Origin: Stercorarius parasiticus
Lineage: Eukaryota; Chordata; Aves; Charadriiformes; Stercorariidae
DNA length: 64,000 nt
NCBI GenBank assembly: GCA_013396915.1
Contig: VWZL01002216.1
Coordinates: forward strand, 153,644-217,643
Direction of reading: 5' to 3'
This document shows positions 15,401 through 25,700 of the stretch, piece after piece; positions within the stretch are counted from its first letter, which is position 1; each line of letters opens with the position of its first letter. Position numbers and translations under genes: made by a program. Below the pieces are notes generated by a model, which saw only the letters and a list, made by a program, of their open reading frames with translations, was not told the DNA's origin and made no database searches.

Positions 15401-17960
15401 ACTGGTTTATGTTGCCAATCAGGCAATACGTATAACAGTGGACAAAGACCTAGTTAGATTCCTGAAACCAAATGTTTAAAGTCTGATAAGCAACAACAAT
15501 TCATTATAATATATTTTGGTAATAAAAACTGGGCAAACAGACACCAAGACAACTTACCATACAGAGACTGCTGCCATGATAATGCAGAACAAAGTAATGC
15601 CAAGCTTTTGCCACTTCCTGTAGGGCTCTCCAACAAACAGTGTTGCCTGTTATTTAAGCCCTTAACAATCTTTAAGGAGAATAACAAGAACAAAACCAGA
15701 ATTAATAGGAAAAAACAAAGAGGATGTCTTTAGCTAAGCTCAAAATAACTTCTAAAAACAAATCAGAACACCTGCTGTCTTGTAAAAAAAAAAAAGAAAA
15801 TCAAAACACACCCCCATCACCTTTAATAACAACAACAGGTCAACAAGCCTTAGCTGTATTTCTCTCAAGAGGAACATGGCTATTAGCAATGCTCAGAGGT
15901 TCACTTACGGCAGCTGTGAAATACTCACCTGCTAACACCAATACCTGAGGGGGCTAGCTTGCTTCCTTTAGTCTTACAGAACCAAAACATCGCAAACATC
16001 AGTTAGACAACCAAACCATTTGTCCCACAGAGAAAAAATGTTTAAAAATGTTTAAAACTGTGTAAAAATGTGTGAAGTGTAATAATTCATTTTTTAAAAC
16101 TCTCCAAAAAGCGAAAACTTACTGAAATACTACATTCTGTTTAAAAGACAGATGTTTTACTAAATCATTCCTTCTTACATACTTGCAAAATTATGATATT
16201 TCTTTATGGTATATCTAGTTGAATAATCATATATATTACGTAACACATAATTGTTTCTTAGCTTAAGTGTTCACAAATCCAAAACTACTTCACATTCCCC
16301 AGTCACGGGCCAGATATCATTGTAAGATCAGTAAGTTATGTTACAACTGAAATTCTCAAGATATTGGTGGCTCTGAAAACATAAGCTATTAGTTTAGCAA
16401 ACGTTAATATAAATTGTACTTACAGAATTCATCATAGCAAGTTGGGAAGGGTAAGCCTTGCAAGGGAATATAATCTTTACTCCCCCAATAGTATATTCTG
16501 ACACATCAGAAGACATTGCTACTTTTTCCTCCCGTTTACTTCAGGTTTTTTAACTGCAATAAAAAACAGTATTAACAAGTCAACAATAACAACCGCACAC
16601 AGTCTGAAACAACAGATGTCACCAAAACCAAGGAGAAACTGCCAACCTGACAAGGGGGTTAAATAGGTCAGGATATTACCAGAACTGGCATATAGGAATT
16701 TACACACTGTCAGTTCAGACTCGGTCCTGAGAAAGCAAGTTACCACCATCCAATGAGTAATATCAGCAATTTAATTCTATTTCTCAGACTGAACGTTGTT
16801 GGGATAAAACCCCAAATCCTTGGGGGAAAAGTATTTCAGGATATTTAATAAATAAGCAGCCAGTTTTTCAATTCTGCAGGTCCATAAGCTTGAACTCAAA
16901 GACATTGCAAGCTACAAAGATACAGATGACAACAGTACCTTGTATTATTCATTTTTTAACAGCGAGAAAAGAAAACTGGACACTGATTTTTAGAAATAAG
17001 ATGTTTTAAACCAACTTTTTTTTCTACTAGCAATACAGTAATTATTCAAGGTAAGACGAAGTGTCATTCACTTTACTATCCTGCCAGTATTATCTTGGAT
17101 TTCTCTCACTCTAGATAATAAAAGAAAGTCAGTTTCCCTATCATGCTAAAACACCAGAATTATTGAATTAAAAATACTGAAAAGGCATAGATGACTTAAA
17201 AAAGGACGTTTTTTTAAACGACACAAATTTTTTCTTACAGCTTTTCAGCACCTACAAAATAAAAGAGCAATTTTAAATTGGCAGATTCCCTGTGATAAAT
17301 TAACTCACTAACCTGTATCCTTATCTGACTTTTAATGAGTAAGCATATACATAAAAAAAAAACCCACCAACGTGTGGCATGATTCAGCTTCATCATCAAC
17401 TTTCTCAATGGGAAAAAGAAATCCTAGCAAAAAGAGATTGCTGACACGAGTTTACATCCTACCTCTCCATCCCAAAATGTCACCGCACCCCATTAAAAGG
17501 CTTTTCCCTAACACATTCGGGGGGAGGGGGCGTCGCTCACACGAGCGCTACTTCGGAATTGAGCTTTGCCCAAGAAACACCAACGGTCGGGGACACCGGG
17601 AGCGCGGAGGGACCCTTCGTCCCGCTCTGCTCCCCCCGGCAGCGCCTCCGGGGCCGCTCCCCGGCGCCGCCTCGGCCCTACTCCGGCTCCAGCCCCGGGA
17701 AGGACGTTTCTGCCTCTCTGCGGCCGAGGGCAGGGAGCGCCGAGGAAGCTGCTGTCATTCTCCTGCGCGCCTCAGCCCACACAGAGGCACTTGGGCGTTT
17801 CCTTTATCTTCTTTAAGAGGCGGGGGGACCCCAGAAAGCCACTTTCCGCCCTTCCCTCCCAGTCCGGTGCCCTCAGAGCCGCGCTCGACTCCGCGGGAGG
17901 CGCCTCACCTCAGGCGGCGGCGGCGGCGACCCCGACCCCCTTCAGCCTCCGTCCTTCCCG
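1..17960 (-). CDS. BRIP1: BRIP1 (FANCJ/BACH1) DNA helicase, 5' part of gene, partial
   Basis: BRIP1 is an ATP-dependent 5'-3' DNA helicase of the XPD-like superfamily 2. It binds BRCA1, unwinds forked and G-quadruplex DNA, and acts in the Fanconi anaemia crosslink-repair pathway in the nucleus. Twelve coding exons (exons 2-13) are read on the minus strand, giving about 658 codons in one continuous frame. Visible motifs are Walker A SPTGSGKS with Lys52, four Fe-S cysteines at about residues 295, 311, 323 and 363, and the DEAH box at about 406-409. Human positions are 52; 283, 298, 310 and 350; and 393-396. The offset comes from slightly longer exons 4, 6 and 7. Exons 8, 9 and 10 match the human lengths exactly (222, 200, 133 nt). 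The C-terminal helicase half and the BRCA1-binding region lie left of the window. Identity is secure; the 3' end is missing only because the window ends. Confidence 0.97.
431..568 (-). CDS. BRIP1: BRIP1 exon 13 (motif III)
   Basis: 138 nt in phase 0; acceptor CAACCTAG, donor GTAAAC. It encodes [17 protein letters not shown], helicase motif III, followed by [19 protein letters not shown]. This is the last BRIP1 exon I can see; exon 14 should lie left of the window. Confidence 0.95.
683..854 (-). CDS. BRIP1: BRIP1 exon 12
   Basis: 172 nt in a frame continuous with exons 11 and 13; acceptor CTATATAG, donor GTAAGC. It encodes [19 protein letters not shown] and [13 protein letters not shown], matching the human [12 protein letters not shown] region. 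Confidence 0.93.
1395..1546 (-). CDS. BRIP1: BRIP1 exon 11 (weak donor)
   Basis: 152 nt against 155 in human (one codon fewer); acceptor CTTACAG. The frame carries [19 protein letters not shown] and [16 protein letters not shown]. The donor reads AG|GTCGGT, which lacks the usual A at +3 and +4, yet length and phase fit exon 12 exactly. Confidence 0.92.
2055..2187 (-). CDS. BRIP1: BRIP1 exon 10
   Basis: 133 nt, identical in length to human; acceptor TTTTTCAG, donor GTAATG. It encodes [19 protein letters not shown] and [14 protein letters not shown], close to the human segment between motif II and motif III. Confidence 0.95.
2188..5740 (-). other. BRIP1: BRIP1 intron 9
   Basis: 3.55 kb with no recognised exon or repeat family. 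The only marked feature is a pyrimidine-rich tract on the plus strand at about 4,540-4,770 (purine-rich in the transcript), which opens long accidental frames on both strands. Confidence 0.75.
5741..5940 (-). CDS. BRIP1: BRIP1 exon 9 (DEAH box)
   Basis: 200 nt, identical in length to human; acceptor TTTTTTAG, donor GTAAGG, ending in phase 2. It contains motif [19 protein letters not shown], in which the DEAH residues (about 406-409) coordinate magnesium and drive ATP hydrolysis. Confidence 0.97.
6158..6363 (+). mobile_element. CR1 LINE 3' end fragment
   Basis: About 205 bp resembling the 3' end of chicken-repeat-1 retrotransposons. It contains TTGCCCAGAGAGGTGTG, GATGCCCCATCCCTGGAA, GGGTTGGACTAGATGGCC and GGTCCCTTCCAACCCAAAC, and ends in the octamer tail TATTCTATGATTCTATT. 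It is 5'-truncated and diverged, lies in BRIP1 intron 8 antisense to the gene, and encodes no intact protein. Confidence 0.92.
6670..6891 (-). CDS. BRIP1: BRIP1 exon 8 (remaining Fe-S cysteines)
   Basis: 222 nt, identical in length to human. It encodes [18 protein letters not shown] onward, then [15 protein letters not shown] and [10 protein letters not shown]. Cys323 (codon 6882-6880) and Cys363 (6762-6760) align with human Cys310 and Cys350, completing the four-cysteine cluster. Human has ACPYY where this has ACAYF. Confidence 0.96.
7393..7686 (-). CDS. BRIP1: BRIP1 exon 7 (motif Ia, first Fe-S cysteines)
   Basis: 294 nt, phase 0 at both ends; acceptor ATTGCAG, donor GTGAGT. It encodes [16 protein letters not shown] (motif Ia region) and [15 protein letters not shown]. 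The Fe-S ligands are predicted to be Cys295 (codon 7467-7465) and Cys311 (codon 7419-7417), which align with human Cys283 and Cys298. Confidence 0.96.
7687..13411 (-). other. BRIP1: BRIP1 intron 6 (largest intron in window)
   Basis: 5.7 kb between exons 6 and 7, AT-rich. No exon with splice sites in the correct phase, no recognisable transposon and no RNA gene was found. Poly(A) and CAAAACAAAA-type low-complexity runs occur at about 12,630-12,690. Segments near 8,590-8,830 and 10,780-11,200 are less AT-rich and could be conserved noncoding sequence, but this cannot be judged without alignment. Confidence 0.7.
13412..13546 (-). CDS. BRIP1: BRIP1 exon 6
   Basis: 135 nt (human 120), in phase 0 at both ends, with a CCCAGCAG acceptor and a GTAAGT donor. 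It encodes [12 protein letters not shown] onward. The segment is variable and probably disordered, like exon 4. Confidence 0.9.
14450..14577 (-). CDS. BRIP1: BRIP1 exon 5 (basic stretch)
   Basis: 128 nt, the same as human, from a TTACAG acceptor to a GTGAGC donor. It encodes [16 protein letters not shown], aligning with the human basic segment proposed as a nuclear localisation signal. Confidence 0.94.
14789..14819. repeat. poly(A) low-complexity run
   Basis: An uninterrupted run of about 18 A followed by a second A run, in BRIP1 intron 4. It is probably a simple sequence or an old retroposon tail; no flanking element was recognised. Confidence 0.7.
14884..15078 (-). CDS. BRIP1: BRIP1 exon 4
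   Basis: 195 nt, against 174 nt in human, flanked by a TTTAG acceptor and a GTAACT donor. It encodes a Ser, Thr and Cys-rich stretch (residues 69-133, including [11 protein letters not shown]) that corresponds to the poorly conserved insert between motif I and the Fe-S domain. Length and sequence differ most here, but the phase is kept. Confidence 0.9.
15558..15669 (-). CDS. BRIP1: BRIP1 exon 3 (Walker A)
   Basis: 112 nt, the same length as human exon 3, with the acceptor CTTAAAG and a GTAAGT donor; it ends in phase 1. It encodes helicase motif I, SPTGSGKS, whose lysine is residue 52. This loop binds the ATP phosphates. The neighbouring residues [13 protein letters not shown] are nearly identical to human. 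Confidence 0.96.
16424..16553 (-). CDS. BRIP1: BRIP1 exon 2 (start codon)
   Basis: The acceptor ATTGCAG lies just right of 16553 behind a T-rich tract. The ATG is at 16516-16514 with G at -3, and coding runs 93 nt (residues 1-31) to a GTAAGT donor. It begins [15 protein letters not shown], matching the human N-terminus [15 protein letters not shown] and its 93-nt first coding exon. The 5'UTR part is 37 nt with no upstream ATG. Confidence 0.95.
16554..17908 (-). other. BRIP1: BRIP1 intron 1
   Basis: 1.35 kb between the predicted noncoding exon 1 and the start-codon exon. The left two thirds are AT-rich; the right third (from about 17,500) is CpG-rich and belongs to the promoter island. The open frames seen here on both strands look accidental. 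Confidence 0.55.
17909..17960 (-). other. BRIP1: BRIP1 exon 1, noncoding, predicted
   Basis: On the minus strand a run of GCC triplets ends in CTGAG|GTGAGG, a strong splice donor, with the last exonic base at 17909. There is no ATG between it and the promoter motifs, so this would be an untranslated first exon spliced to exon 2. The transcription start is not visible in sequence; the right-hand limit is a guess placed between the donor and the E2F-like and CCAAT motifs. Confidence 0.45.
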
Positions 17961-17962
17961 CC
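17955..17962 (-). promoter_or_regulatory. E2F-like site
   Basis: TTCCCGCC on the plus strand (GGCGGGAA on the BRIP1 strand), about 45 bp upstream of the exon 1 donor. BRIP1 expression is reported to be E2F-driven in mammals, so the site is plausible, but one eight-base match is weak evidence on its own. Confidence 0.5.
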
Positions 17963-17974
17963 TCCGCCCCGGAG

Positions 17975-18069
17975 CCAATCAGCTGACAGGAAAGGGCCCT
18001 AAGCCGCCAATCAGCAAGCCGCACACTGAGCCGCTCCCTCCTTCCAGTTCTGCGCTATTAGAACCAATC
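17975..18069 (+). promoter_or_regulatory. three CCAAT (NF-Y) boxes
   Basis: CCAATC occurs at 17975-17980, 18007-18012 and 18064-18069, all in plus orientation. The first two starts are 32 bp apart, a spacing often seen in NF-Y-dependent cell-cycle promoters. The flanking GCCAATCAG of the first two is a strong NF-Y match. Confidence 0.7.
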
Positions 18070-18102
18070 ACGGAGGGCCTTGTTGGCTTCCGGGTTGTAC
18101 TC

Positions 18103-18115
18103 GTTGCTGGGCAAC
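18103..18115. promoter_or_regulatory. RFX X-box-like inverted repeat
   Basis: GTTGCTGGGCAAC: perfect half-sites GTTGC and GCAAC separated by three bases. RFX-family proteins bind imperfect inverted repeats of this kind. It lies upstream of the CCAAT cluster relative to BRIP1. Confidence 0.6.
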
Positions 18116-18344
18116 CACGGGGTGAGCATGGGAGAATTCTATCGCAAAATACTTTTAATACTTTTAATTATTTACCTTGTTTTAGGCAGGCCGCGGCCCG
18201 AGGGCGACTCTGCCGGCCCCACTTCCTCCTGTTCTGTGGGGAAACCCGCCCTCGGGTTAAATCAGGTACAAGAACTAAAATCCATCCAGGCCACTCCCTT
18301 TGCAATCAAAAGTATGAATATCTACGACTTGATACAAATCATAC

Positions 18345-19784
18345 ACTGTTGTGTTTTTTTTTTTTTATTTAAATACCACTCCAGCATATAAAATTACACT
18401 TAGAACAGAGGAGGAAAAAAAATACATACATTTAGATTATTTACATATTTTACATCAAGATGACAAAAATACACTGGGCAGCCAGAGGGTGTTATGGGAG
18501 GGTGAACCCAGACACAAACCCGCGTGTTTGGCAGTTGGGTATCGGCCTCCATCAGTCACCGGCCAACAGTGAAAGTAAACTGAACTTAACTGAAAAAATA
18601 TTTTACTTATTTAAGGACCCTGGGTGCTGTGAAATGAGCAAGTGCTGGATTGACAAGTTTAGCAATTCCCATGTGTTGAATTACTACACTTAATTCTGGC
18701 ACAACCACCAAACCCTAATTTTCTTTCTCTGCCACAAAAGCATGTGCTGCCTCACATCCCAGCTTGTGCAACCTTCAGGAAATTCCCAAATATTGCACCA
18801 CACACCCCCTTCTGCAATGGCACAGAACACATCTGTCGAGGCTAAAGCCTGCAGCTTTTGTACAGGAAAGAACAGACAACTTCATGCATGAAGCACAAAA
18901 GATTCCGCCTTCTCGCCCACTGAACTGCATGTAACCCCTTCAGTATGGCTGAAATCTGCCACTCCTTTCAATAAGGGGAAATTTAGTTTCAGTCCAAGTC
19001 AGCCTCGACACTAATTTCTTTTTTTAATCTTATCCTGATGACGACTTGAGATACCTTTGCCCTTATTTCTCAAAGTCTTTCTCATCTCTTTTAAACTAAA
19101 CCATCTGAGCTGCATTAAAAATACACATTCTTTTAAAATCACATTTATGCAGCTCATTTTGGAGTACTAGTACTTTTTTTAAAGAAACTTTTAGACCAGT
19201 TTCAAACTTTTAACAAAGGCTGGACGATCTTCAAATGAAGCTCCTGATTTCACGGACTGAAACTTTGACTAACAGATCGAAATACACATAAGAAAAAGTT
19301 AAAGCATTTTCTTAGTACTCAGTGTGATGGTGCAAGTTACTTACACCACTTTTTCAAGTCTTCCTTGGAGTATTTAATTTCCTCTTGCTCCGCAAGGCTC
19401 TGGAACCGTAGTTCCTTTAACTTAAGCAAAGGCGCTTCAATCTCAGTTTTTCCTCACCCATTGTATTGCTGTTTGCACAACAAAGTATTCATGTTTCAGA
19501 GTGTTATAAACCCTTTTCAGGTGTGTTGCTGTATCACTTCAGAAACCAAGCAAGCCTGAAAATCACACTCAGTTTCACTGACCCCACCAGCCTCAAAAGT
19601 CTTCCCTGGAAGCAATATAAGCCTCTTTAAAGAATTCTTTTCTTTTCAGCCATAACTGAATCAAATGAATGAAAACCACGGACTTCTTGTGCTCCAGTTC
19701 CTCAGTCCACTTTCGCAGCTTTCTCCAAATTTAGGCACCACAGACCGTGGGACCAGCTACAGTACAATTTCATTTGCATTCTTC
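18345..19784 (-). other. INTS2: INTS2 3'UTR
   Basis: About 1.44 kb from the stop codon to the predicted cleavage site. It is AT-rich with no intact coding frame of note. A variant signal ATTAAA at 19023-19028 could give a shorter form. The cleavage point is inferred from the AATAAA hexamer and is good to about 15 bases. Confidence 0.75.
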
Positions 19785-22700
19785 CTAAACTCCACTTACG
19801 CTCATGTTAATTATTTCAATGATAGTATTTTCAACACACTGGCATAACCGAACATCAGGGTCCATGCTTGCAATGTCTCTTGAACAGCTCTTGATAGATG
19901 AATCTTTACAAAGTCCTGACGCTTCATGTGGTTTCTCCTTGAGTTGCTGGAGACCTAGAAAATTACGTAGAAGAAGCGAAGTACATCTAAATAAATAAAT
20001 AATTTTTAAAAATTGTTATATTACACCCATAACACAAACACCTATGCTATGAAATTGCAAATTTGAGCCATCACTATTTCATGCACCAGGCTTCACTCTA
20101 TGGATTATTTCTACAGACACTACAACATTTGTTTTTATCTATCTCTGACTCCTTCAGGTTTTTTTATATTCCCCTCTTACTTCTTTTAACATAAATATAC
20201 TAGCATATATAGCATCAGGGAACCTGGTAGCACACGAAGAGAGTGTCTGTCTTTAGACAAAAAAAAAGAGACAAAAACAGGCTTAATATCAACCGATAGA
20301 CTTAAACAGTTAATCCACATTCACACAATCACTATACATTTATTGAACCGCGCTATGTCATGTGCAAAACTCCAGGTAGCTCACTTGACTTTCCAACAGA
20401 TTAGGAAGATTTATATGGACATTATGCCTCAGCTGAGGGGTTGGAACGTCCTTGTGTTCTCAAAAGCCAACAGCCCTTGCTCACGTCTTTCATCCTTAGA
20501 CTACAATGGCAAATTCTATGCACAACACTTGCACACAGGGATACATCTTGAAATCATACAAGCAGGGAAATAAAACAGAAGGCAGGCAGTGCGAAGCTAA
20601 ATAAACGGGGTACTTTCAACCCTTTTAGCACCTAAACTCTCTCCTCCAATCCAATAAATCCACCTATCCCTACGTTTTCAGTATTTACAAGACAACAGCA
20701 GTAAGTTTCATTTCATTCCAGCTACCCTCAAACTTTTGAAACATTAACATAATTTTCTCCCTGGGACCACAACATTACTTTTGAAATATAAGATACTTAC
20801 GTGTAATAATTGGGTCGAAGTCTCTTGTCTGCGTAGCAACATCAGAGGCACAAACTTGTCCTATTTGTATCAGCAGAGACATAATATCCTCATACAAAGG
20901 AGGAAAGGCTTGACAGAATGACACCAAACAAGGCAGGGTCGGCATAAAAAAAGCATAGCGCTTCGACTGGGTTAAAACTATCAAGGAAAAAGACATGGCT
21001 AAGTAAAAAGGAATTATAAAAATCCAGTCAAGAATTGTTGTTACTTTTACAACTGTAATTAGCACAGTGGCATTTAGACAAAACTACATTCAACCTAGAC
21101 AAATAATTCTAATTTACACAAGAATGTATTTAGGGGTTGCTGGAGTGCTTACCTGTGAGTAGGGTTCCCATCACATTGATAGCTAACCGAGCCACACTGA
21201 GAGATTTAGGTAGTGCGTACTGGATACATAAAAATGAAAGTAACTGGATGGCAAATATCTGTTCAGTAGATGAAAGGCAAAAGAGAAAAGCCATACAGTT
21301 ACAGATTGCTTTGCATTTTCTGTCCAAAGCTCTTCACGTAATGTGAGTTAGTAAATATTCTCTGTTTTGTACTCAATATAAAGAACAAATGAAAGTAATT
21401 ATTGAAAAGTGCTTTTATTCATGTTCTTGAAGGTAATATTGAAATTTATGAGTATTTTCTAAAAAAAGTGTCCAAAGATACATGAGAGGAGTTGTCACAA
21501 TCCCTGTTTGAAGGGGATTTAAAGGCCAGGCCTTTAATTTCAGGTAAAAGTGCTACAGATGTTATCTTAATATCCTAGGCAAGTTAGAACAGGACTTTTT
21601 TTAATGATCCTTTTATTTTCTCCCCTTAACTGATACTTCATCAGAGTTAACTACCTACAGTGATTCTCAAACCAGATGAGCATACAGTACCTGTTTTTCA
21701 AGTTCAGGCTGGGCAATGAGCTCGGGTATGAAATCCAGACAGATGTGCATCGAGGGAATCCCTGCCACTGTCAGAGCTAGAAGTTCACATGGATAACCCT
21801 GCGTGATTAAGAAAACAGATATGTCAAAGGTGTTTTAAAGATTCTGCTTCAATTAAGATTTTAAATTAGATCTGCGTTAATGCTTTTTTCAAAACTAATA
21901 TACTTTTAAATCTCTTTTGTTCAGAATTATAAGCAACAGGCCTGCATCCCAAGGGAACATGAGGCAGGCTGGGTGACAAACTGAGGGTCGGAATCGGTTC
22001 TTTATCCTCAATACTCAAGGTATGATCTGCATATACACTCCCCCTTCATTCCCCCAACTAAACCAGGCTGCAGTGATGACCCTCTCCTTCTGTGTCTTTC
22101 CCGTGTTCCAAACTTCACCAAAGGCCCCAACTTGCTTATTTCACGACTCCAGCGTTATGATTTTTTCAGTCACTTAATCAGTTACAGGTCAAGGCAAATT
22201 AACTCCTTTTAAAGAGCCTGCCATCTGGCAACCAGCAATTTAACACATGCTAAAAACACATTTATATTAAAAAGTTTGTTAATCTTTCCCCTCTTCTTTT
22301 TTTGAAGGCACACAGCTGCTTTGGCAGGGGCAACATTTCTCCTTCCACTCTAAAGAGATAAACTGTGCCCTAACCAAAAGGAAAGATAAGAAGATGTTTA
22401 TATTTGAAGACAAAATACAGTTTTGAACAATGGGTATACTGATTTAAAAACACGGCAAGAAAAAAGTAACCCACAAAAGATGTGGAACAAGTAATTATAA
22501 GATGATTAGGCCAGTTTTCCTTGGCCTAGAATGGACAAATTATTTTGGTATAAAAAAGGGCAGAGGCACAAAGCAAGCATGTGATTAATGATGAGGAACA
22601 GGCATAGTTTAGCTGCTCCCTTCTCGACTACACCACAAGAGCCCAAGCACGGAAATATGGAGAAAACGTAGGTACTGCAAATTTGGCGAGGCGGGAAGCA

Positions 22701-25700
22701 GAGAAGTGGGCCATTATAATTTCTGAGGAACATAACAGCAGCATTCAACATCCTTTGACCACTTCATTTGGCTCCTTCTTAAACAGAGAAACCATGGAAA
22801 AACTAAAATAGTGCAAAGCAGACCTGGAAATGAACTAGTTTGACTATGTTGGGATCAGCTATATACATCTGATGCAGCAGACAGCAGATCAGACACTGGA
22901 CCTCTCGAAGATTACACAGCAAGCTATCTTCTTCTTCTTCGAATTCTGGACTCTTAGGGCCTGTGGTACTATGAACGCTCTTCAGCAAACTGTGGATATT
23001 ACTGCTCTGGGCTTTCTCTTCTTCTGTAGGTAAGCAGATCTCTAGAAGAATCTGCACAGCAGCACTGTCCTGTGAAGAAAACAAGCAACAGAACATGCAT
23101 TAAAAACCCCAATGAAATCAAAGAAATCAAACACAAAGTAATGACAATGTAAGAAACGGAAGACTGTCAAGGTGGCTAGAATTACTAGCTCTAGGGTTTT
23201 TTTTCTGTACAATAAAAACAACTCAGTTCAAGAATCAAAAACCCTGAAGAATATTAAAAAAACCCAACACTTTATCTGAATCAAGACTCAAAGAACAGCA
23301 GCTTAATCTAATGGATCATCATTATCACAGATCAAAAGAGTAATTTCAAGGAAATCTCAAATTGTTTCAAAATAAATATCCAATGGTCCCTTGAAGCATC
23401 CAGATCAGAAAAAATTTGCACGTGGCCATGTAATTCATAGTGTTCAGAGGAGACTACACTACTCATTTAAAATAAAACTTCCTATTAACTCAAAAATTAT
23501 CTTCTAATGGGGACTATCTATGTGATGCTCTTCCAGAGAGAGGTAAGAGACTGACTGTGAAACAGGATTACTCAAGAACTCCCGTAATGGCAAGCTAGAG
23601 TAAGTTAACCATTCTTCAGCCTCACACTTCACAATGCTGGCTGCTTCTCTTAACTAACACAGTTCAAATGATCACACGTAGGTCTGTCCCGTTTATTCAT
23701 GTTCTACTGCTGCAAAGCTAAGTACAGAAAGAGCCGCTGGATAACACAAGCAACACGGCAAAAGGGCTAGTAAGCAAAACTCTTCTGTTCTAACAGAAAA
23801 GAACACTATCAAAGCAGTTAACCAACACAATGCTTCAGACTGGAAAACAAAAGACCGAAAATATTTAACAAATTGAATACAGAAGCGGTTTTCTTTTTCA
23901 TTGTAACAGAAGTCAGTAAAAAAGAAGTAAAAAGGTCTTCTTTTTTAATTTCTCTTTCTGTATTTCTGTTTTATCTTTGTCTTTCCTCACATCATTTAGT
24001 ATCTATTTCTTCCCCCTTACCTGAGCAGCAAGCAATGCATTTTTTAATTCTTCCCTTGTAACTTCTGGGGCCTCTGGACCCATTGCATTGTTTTGAGATG
24101 GCCTAATGTCCTGCTCTGCTGTTTCTTTTAGGTGAGCGTTGAGGTAAGCTTTAGAAGCAAGAAGATATCCGTTCAACATGTGCAAAGTTATATCCATCAG
24201 AGGAGGACTCCTGATGAAGGAACACAGGATAAAATAAGGGCAATTCAGTAGGCAGAACAGTAAAACAGTAATAAGGTGAACAAACTAAAAGCACTCCTCT
24301 AAGGCTGGTTTGGTTGCCGTCTGGTTCATACTGAAGCTGTTTTCCCTAACACAGCAAAATACCAAAGGTCACAATCCCTTCTGCTGCCCTGCCATTCAGT
24401 CCTACTTCTCTCACGCGCACACATGTATGCGTACACTCCACAAAAACAAGGAACTGCTGAAGAGACTGATTTCAGATGAACAAAGAAAACCTAAAAAGTG
24501 TTGGCCGTACGTGAAGTAAGGGAAAATAATGACCTGAATGATGAGGAAAAATAGGGCAGACAAGCTCTGAACTACTTCCACAATACTAAGATGGTAGTTT
24601 TCAAATCACATTGCATTATAAATCTCCCTAACAGTTTTGGAAATGTAGGATTTTCAATTTGCATCCAGGGCTGAAGGGACATACATTTAAAAATTTCACC
24701 TATGGGTTGGCGATTAAAGATGTCATCAACAGAAATTTGAAAGTTAGCTGAGTTGTAGCAACTCAAATGAAAATTGGCTCAATTGCTAAAAGGCAAGAAG
24801 CGACAGATGCATACAAACAAGAACGTGAAGAACAGATCAAGTTGACTATTATGAACAAAAGGATAATACAAAAGGGGAAAAATAAACCACAACTGACAGA
24901 AAACATGAAAAAGAATACAGAAGGAATAAACTTAGGGGCTGAAGCACATTTAGAATAATTAACCATATCTTTTTTAGAATAACAGATGCAATTTTCTTCA
25001 TTAGTATGAAAAAGCAAAGTCATAATGTACAAATTCTGACTTATTATTTGCATTATTTCATGTTCTCTTTAAAAGCTGGTCCATTGCTATCAGTTATGAT
25101 CATTTTCACTACTAAAATCCTCAGCTTATTCTTCTGCATTAGAGCCATAAAGCAGCACTACGCATCCTCCTCTGTCATCACTGACATCTAGAGGAAATAA
25201 TTTCTAAGTACTGTTAAAAGACTTTCTTGGGAAATTAAGCAAATGTACCTTTGTCGTATCCACCAAGCACCCACTGGCAGAAACTGTTACCCAGAAGGAT
25301 GGAATACCTACAGGCCCACGAGGGACAGCAAAAGACAGTGTGCAGTGCAAGGATGTCAGAGCTACAACCTCAACCACCACCACCACTACGTGGCAGCAGC
25401 CATTTTAAGCATGCTGCAACATCTATTTAGAACAAATTCACACGCACCAATCTAAAATGGATGATCGATGCACAAATCTCCGTTTCCAAAACAGAACTGA
25501 GTGTAAGGCTGTCCAACAAGACACTTGACTGGACAGCATGACGTGCTGAAACAGCCCGCACAACTCGCTCAGTCCTCCGACCAACAAGCTTAATACAAAA
25601 AAGATGGAACCTACAAGCTCATATGACTAGTTTGAAAATATGTTTTGAACTACTGAAAGCTTTTAGAAGTATTCTGTGAGACAGCTTTATGATTAGCATT

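Larger units (their letters stand above)
17500..18260. promoter_or_regulatory. BRIP1: CpG-rich promoter region of BRIP1
   Basis: Sharp rise in G+C and CpG against AT-rich flanks, centred on the predicted exon 1. It holds an E2F-like TTCCCGCC at 17955-17962, CCAAT boxes at 17975, 18007 and 18064, an ETS-like CTTCCGGG at 18087-18094 and an RFX-type inverted repeat at 18103-18115. No TATA box was seen, so this looks like a dispersed-initiation housekeeping promoter. Its right end also lies just downstream of the INTS2 poly(A) site. Confidence 0.85.

Noticed and set aside
17372..18391. Long plus-strand open frames (up to 268 codons) across the BRIP1 CpG island
   Set aside because: Stop codons are rare in GC-rich DNA. 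The peptides are Pro/Arg/Ala-rich in several overlapping frames at once and resemble no protein I know. A divergent noncoding transcript is possible but unsupported.
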